Below, one piece after another: positions 41,105 through 44,252 of a DNA stretch of 44,252 nucleotides. The position numbers and the translations under genes were made by a program. How positions within the stretch are numbered: position 1 is the first letter of the stretch; each line of letters starts with the position of its first letter. The stretch covers positions 1 through 44,252 of the forward strand of contig CAYJIX010000014.1 of assembly GCA_964370375.1 (NCBI GenBank). Direction: 5' to 3'. The notes beneath the pieces were generated by a model that was not told where the DNA came from, searched no databases, and worked only from the letters and a program-made list of their open reading frames with translations. Source of the DNA: CAYJIX01 sp964370375. GTDB lineage: Bacteria > Desulfobacterota > Desulfovibrionia > Desulfovibrionales > Desulfovibrionaceae.

Positions 41105-41674
41105 CTACAGTATCCTAACAGCAATATCAGCAGGTAAACTCAGTAAGGTTGTGGCAAGGGAATTTTTTGCATCTATCCAAGCTTTGGCGTCTTCTGCACT
41201 AAAATCAGCCTTTCCGCTAGCTTTTCCCAAGCGGATAAATTCAGGCGGTGGATAGCCTAGGGCAGGGGCCAATTCAACGCTTTTCCCCTCATAGTCAAAA
41301 CGGTAATAAAACCGCCCGGCCACGCCTTCCGGCGCGCGTGGATCATCATAGCTTTGATCAAGGGTATAGCGCGAATCTGTAGCCATACGCGTGATGTATT
41401 CCACGGTGTCTTTAAGGCCAAGTCCCGGAAAAGATGTGAAAAGGGAAAGCTTTCGCCTGTCAGGATATTCTTCGTTTGGGGCAAGCAAGGCAAAGGCGCG
41501 TTGCAACAAACGAAAACCCAAGACCACGCCGCCAGGAGCGTCAAAGCCGTGATAGGCAAAGACGTCTTGCATGGTGTAGCAGACGGGAATCGTTCCTTCA
41601 CGCAGCCACAAAACAGGATCTTTCCATGTTGTGGGCTCGCCCAATTGTGGGTAAGAAAAAAGAGGTGTATTCAT
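41105..41674 (-). CDS. FmdE-like protein (FmdE-like A), first gene of the ABC cluster
   Basis: This 189-residue soluble protein contains DVFAYHGFDAPGGVVLGFRLLQRAFALL (residues 37-64), which aligns with the FHGHxCPGxxxGxRxA motif of FmdE (PF02663). His42 is kept, but the metal-ligand cysteine is replaced by Ala46. The following KLSLFTSFPGLGLKDTVEYITR, the strand pair GRFYYRFDYEGKSVELAP and a final SLPADIAVRIL agree with the FmdE order. It is related to the 37949 protein. AAGGA lies 9 bases before the ATG. It is one base upstream of the permease, so it is likely a functional partner of the importer. FmdE proteins outside methanogens have no settled function; the assignment is from pattern recognition. 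Confidence 0.72.
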   Translation of the reverse strand: MNTPLFSYPQLGEPTTWKDPVLWLREGTIPVCYTMQDVFAYHGFDAPGGVVLGFRLLQRAFALLAPNEEYPDRRKLSLFTSFPGLGLKDTVEYITRMATDSRYTLDQSYDDPRAPEGVAGRFYYRFDYEGKSVELAPALGYPPPEFIRLGKASGKADFSAEDAKAWIDAKNSLATTLLSLPADIAVRIL

Positions 41675-41714
41675 TACTTTGCGTCCTTAAGAACGTTAAA
41701 TCGTTGTTATAAGC

Positions 41715-41726
41715 ATTTACGTAAAT
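41715..41726. promoter_or_regulatory. Candidate operator upstream of the FmdE-like/ABC cluster
   Basis: ATTTACGTAAAT is a perfect 12-base palindrome 41 bases upstream of the first start codon of the minus-strand cluster. A TATAAC -10-like word (41706-41711, minus strand) lies next to it, so a bound regulator would cover the promoter. The regulator is not in the window. Confidence 0.45.
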
Positions 41727-41774
41727 ATTTCTTGTATAGGCCTTTTTTTGCCCAGATATTTTTACCCAGATGTT

Positions 41775-41996
41775 TTAGGCGAACACGCAGACCAACAGGC
41801 GTTTTACAATAAGCATGAAAATGAGTATCGCTTTCAATAAAAAAAGGCAAGCCCAATCTCCTGCGCCTTCGCCATGTAGCGTCTTCGTTTCGTGCGCACG
41901 GCTGTTTAGCGCTACTCTAGCAAAAAGGGTGATTGCTTGTAAAAAAATGGCTTCTGTTTCCTTGTCTGCAAACATGCTTTTTGCTGTGTTTGCCAT
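41775..41996 (-). CDS. Possible small protein, uncertain
   Basis: This would encode 73 residues starting MANTAKSMFADKETEAIF, with an amphipathic middle (AITLFARVALNSRAHETKT) and a hydrophobic, probably membrane-inserting end (LLKAILIFMLIVKRLLVCVFA). Amino-acid use looks natural, but there is no ribosome site and I recognise no family. It could be a chance frame in the gap between the ABC cluster and the TPR gene. Confidence 0.25.
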   Translation of the reverse strand: MANTAKSMFADKETEAIFLQAITLFARVALNSRAHETKTLHGEGAGDWACLFLLKAILIFMLIVKRLLVCVFA

Positions 41997-42316
41997 ATCA
42001 TGATAAAATAAAATGTCTTTTTGTGAGCTGAAAAACAATGTGAATTTTTTCTTTATGTAAGTCAGGTTGCTTTGCAATGTTTTGAGCCGTGCATGGTTTT
42101 GGCTTTACCCAAAAATACAGGGCAGGTATGTGGTAGACTTGCATTGACGCGATGGAACATTTTATCTAGTATGAATGTATTGATTGTGCCGCAAGATTTC
42201 TGCGCGCATTTTAGCAAAACAGCTTTACGTCTGTGGACACTCTACATGTTGATTAAACTCATTAGAATAGCAAAAACATATTGAAATTATAACTATTTTT
42301 AGTATGAGGTTGTTCC
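41997..42316. other. AT-rich non-coding gap before the TPR gene
   Basis: I see no supported gene here; a 70-codon plus-strand frame (42072-42284) has no ribosome site and atypical composition. The last 60 bases are very AT-rich and probably contain the TPR gene promoter, but no clear -35/-10 pair can be chosen. Confidence 0.4.
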
Positions 42317-43129
42317 ATGTCGAATGAATTGACCCAAGCTAGGCAACAGCTTTTAGCCGTGCGCACCTATTTGCGCCAATCAAAACAGCAACCTGCTGTA
42401 CAGGCGCTTTATTCTACGTTGATAACGGTGCTTAAAACGCCACTTATGAAGGCTGAACGTGAAGAGTTTGAACGCTTGCTTGAGGATGCCGTCTATAACA
42501 TCGCGGCTGATAAAGAAATACGCCAACTTTTCCCAACCCAGCTTGTCTATAAGCCGGGCACCGAGAGGCAGCTCTTAGACCAGGTACACATGCTGCTTGA
42601 AACCCTTGACGAAGAAATCAAAGACGGCGCGCAGGATTATTTACGCTTACTTGTGCAACGACGCGATAAACTTTTTGCCGATGGTGAAAATTTTTTACTG
42701 AACGGTAATGTAGAAAAAGCCTCGCAAACATTCCAACTTTTAGCATCAGAAAATAAAGACGATGCCGATCTTTGGGGCAGGATTGGCGAGGCCTTTTTGA
42801 ACAGGCAAATGTACGAGGAAGCCATCCCCTACCTTGAAAAGGCCTTACAAATGACCCCGGACATGGCACACCTTTATAATAAAGTTGCCATGGCTTTAAG
42901 AAAAGTAGGCCAGTTTGAAACCGCAGAAAAATATTACCTTATGGCGTCAAATTACCTGCCTCGCGATTCGAACCTGTTTTTCAATCTTGGCAGATTGTAT
43001 GTTGATTGGAAACAGTGGCCCAAGGCCATCCGTGCAGCAGAAGCTTCACTTACCCTTGAACCGGACTTTGAGGCGGGCCAAAAACTGCTCAACTATGCAA
43101 AGAAAATGCAGGCCGAAACCGGGGAATAG
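42317..43129 (+). CDS. TPR-repeat protein
   Basis: This 270-residue cytoplasmic protein has no signal peptide or membrane segment. The N-terminal 120 residues are helical and charged (AREEFERLLEDAVYNIAADKEIRQLF). From about residue 113 there are tetratricopeptide repeats, for example ADLWGRIGEAFLNRQMYEEAIPYLEKALQM followed by AHLYNKVAMALRKVGQFETAEKYYLMAS. GAGG lies 8 bases before the ATG. It appears monocistronic. No catalytic motif is seen; TPR proteins mediate protein contacts, and the partner is unknown. Confidence 0.9.
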   Translation: MSNELTQARQQLLAVRTYLRQSKQQPAVQALYSTLITVLKTPLMKAEREEFERLLEDAVYNIAADKEIRQLFPTQLVYKPGTERQLLDQVHMLLETLDEEIKDGAQDYLRLLVQRRDKLFADGENFLLNGNVEKASQTFQLLASENKDDADLWGRIGEAFLNRQMYEEAIPYLEKALQMTPDMAHLYNKVAMALRKVGQFETAEKYYLMASNYLPRDSNLFFNLGRLYVDWKQWPKAIRAAEASLTLEPDFEAGQKLLNYAKKMQAETGE

Positions 43130-43316
43130 CTGGTTTTTTGCATAACAATATTGCTGCAACTCTTTTTTAATAAGGCTTGCAACGTGCGATGCAATCAAGG
43201 GCATGGGATGTAGGTAGTAAAAACAAGGTGTGTATAAGGTAAAAAGCCAGAGCCTCCATTTACATTGTACATGTTTTGTCGGCTATGAGTCGTCTGTGCC
43301 CATATCTTGGCCCATC

Positions 43317-44237
43317 TTATCCATACATCCATAAAGCCAAATTTCTTTTATAGCCTGCTTTTTTAAATCCATGTGCGGCATAGCATCTACGCCTTTGCAG
43401 CCAGGTGCGTTCTGTACATTCTGCCCACGCGCTGCATAGTTCACGTTGTTTTGGCGTCATCCGTTGGCCATAAAGGCGAAGCAAGGCTTTTGCTTGGTTT
43501 TGGGATTGGACTATGGTTTCTTGGCGGGGTTTTTTGCCGGCAATAATTTTTTGTATAGTATGCCACCATGACTGTTTGCATGCGCCAAAAACATTCTTAT
43601 CATGCTGTCTATAACGAACAAGGGCTTGTTCAATTTCACATACTTTGCCCACGGTTGCAGCCACCTGTAAAACCCAAGCGTCATGCATCACCGCCTCAGC
43701 AGGTATAGGATAGGCCAGCTTTGCCAGCGCGTGATTGCCCAGCATGGTACAACCTAAAACATGCGGCATCACAAGGATATTGCGAAAGTTTTCGTTCCAT
43801 TTTTTCGGCAATGATGCGTTAGCAAAAAAGGATTGGTGAAACATTTCCCCATTTTTGTTCATGAGCAACGCATCGGAATACACAAGCAACGGACAATCTT
43901 TGCCGTATTGGTTTTCAAGGTCTTGCATGGTTTGTAGCATGATTGGGATTTTGCCTTGTTCCCAAATGTCATCTTGATCGGCAAAGAAAAAATAGGGTTT
44001 TGTTGTATGTTGTAGAAGAGAAGAAAAATTGTTTTTCGCGCCCAGATTTTCACCTTTTAACACTGTTGCGTTGATGCCGCGCTTTGCCACAAAGGTTTGC
44101 ACGATATCGTATGTTTGATCCTCAGAATCATCGTCACGCACAATAAGCTCGGCAGTGTCCGGCCAAGGGCACGACTGTAAAAACTCGTGGACAAAGCGTG
44201 CACCATTGTACGTGCCAAGCAAGATAGCATATGGCAT
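43317..44237 (-). CDS. Family 2 glycosyltransferase (rhamnosyltransferase-like)
   Basis: This is a GT-A fold transferase of 306 residues. It starts at the nucleotide-binding strand (MPYAILLGTYNGARFVHEFLQS), then VRDDDSEDQTYDIV, the metal-binding DxD region as FFADQDDIWEQGK and the catalytic-base region EAVMHDAWVLQVAA. This DQDDxW subtype is common among rhamnosyl- and other O-antigen/capsule transferases. It acts at the inner face of the cytoplasmic membrane. The start ATG has no ribosome site and the frame stays open to the window edge, but the protein begins where the family does. Other polysaccharide genes may lie just beyond the window end. Confidence 0.88.
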   Translation of the reverse strand: MPYAILLGTYNGARFVHEFLQSCPWPDTAELIVRDDDSEDQTYDIVQTFVAKRGINATVLKGENLGAKNNFSSLLQHTTKPYFFFADQDDIWEQGKIPIMLQTMQDLENQYGKDCPLLVYSDALLMNKNGEMFHQSFFANASLPKKWNENFRNILVMPHVLGCTMLGNHALAKLAYPIPAEAVMHDAWVLQVAATVGKVCEIEQALVRYRQHDKNVFGACKQSWWHTIQKIIAGKKPRQETIVQSQNQAKALLRLYGQRMTPKQRELCSAWAECTERTWLQRRRCYAAHGFKKAGYKRNLALWMYG

Positions 44238-44252
44238 GGTGGGGGGTATGCT

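Noticed and set aside
42072..42284. A 70-codon plus-strand frame before the TPR gene
   Set aside because: It has no ribosome site and no recognisable features, and it lies in an AT-rich control region.
1..44252. tRNA, rRNA or transposase genes
   Set aside because: I looked on both strands at the gaps and found no cloverleaf with a TTCGANNC-type arm in context, no rRNA sequence and no DDE or tyrosine transposase frame.

Overview
The window looks like a chromosomal segment of a Gram-negative, anaerobic sulfate-reducer-type bacterium of the Desulfovibrionaceae (class Desulfovibrionia), with GC in the mid-40s by eye. The case rests on gene content and order. There is an rpoH-type sigma factor divergent from a short, B12-dependent metH, and downstream of rpoH come a TPR lipoprotein, a LolB-like lipoprotein, rpiB and cysS, an order I recall from Desulfovibrio genomes. 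There are also a TRAP transporter with a LarA homologue, a DUF1786 protein, FmdE-like proteins and a T1SS-143-type RTX adhesin. Genus and species cannot be fixed from the sequence alone.

Layout. 1-3595: 3' part of a large calcium-binding RTX adhesin, with terminator. 4142-10100 (-): a complete tripartite RND efflux operon (adaptor, pump, outer-membrane factor), divergent from a TetR regulator at 10411 with a palindromic candidate operator, and followed by a small DUF4911-like gene. 11662-16058 (+): TRAP transporter P-Q-M genes followed by a LarA-family nickel-pincer racemase. 16215-18320 (+): gluQ (tRNA-Asp modification) and a DUF1786 ASKHA-like gene, ending in a tandem array of palindromic repeats. 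18740-19474: AT-rich methyltransferase. 19726-28856 (-): HPt-REC-HD-GYP protein, M48 metalloprotease, cysS, rpiB, LolB-like lipoprotein, TPR lipoprotein, rpoH. 29131-34484 (+): metH, a methyltransferase, nadB, with repeats between them. 34904-37690 (-): plsY, a YHS-like protein, folK, a DMT permease. 37949-41674 (-): an SsuABC-like ABC importer flanked by two divergent FmdE-like paralogues. 42317-44237: a TPR protein and a family 2 glycosyltransferase.

Two things stand out. First, there is a family of roughly 120-130 bp palindromic elements with ends reading CAGGCTGTTSAAAAAG. They sit at the 3' ends of genes; in two cases (DUF1786 and metH) the element arm supplies the stop codon, and in plsY it abuts it. 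The family shows tandem copies (132-bp period), nesting and arm covariation, so it behaves like a MITE or REP family that may also form transcript 3' ends. Second, the five-gene FmdE-like/ABC cluster has degenerate metal-site motifs in both FmdE-like proteins and a Cys/His-rich tail on the ATPase. It is the best candidate here for an uncharacterised transport system. No tRNA, rRNA, CRISPR array, complete transposase gene or recognised riboswitch was seen.
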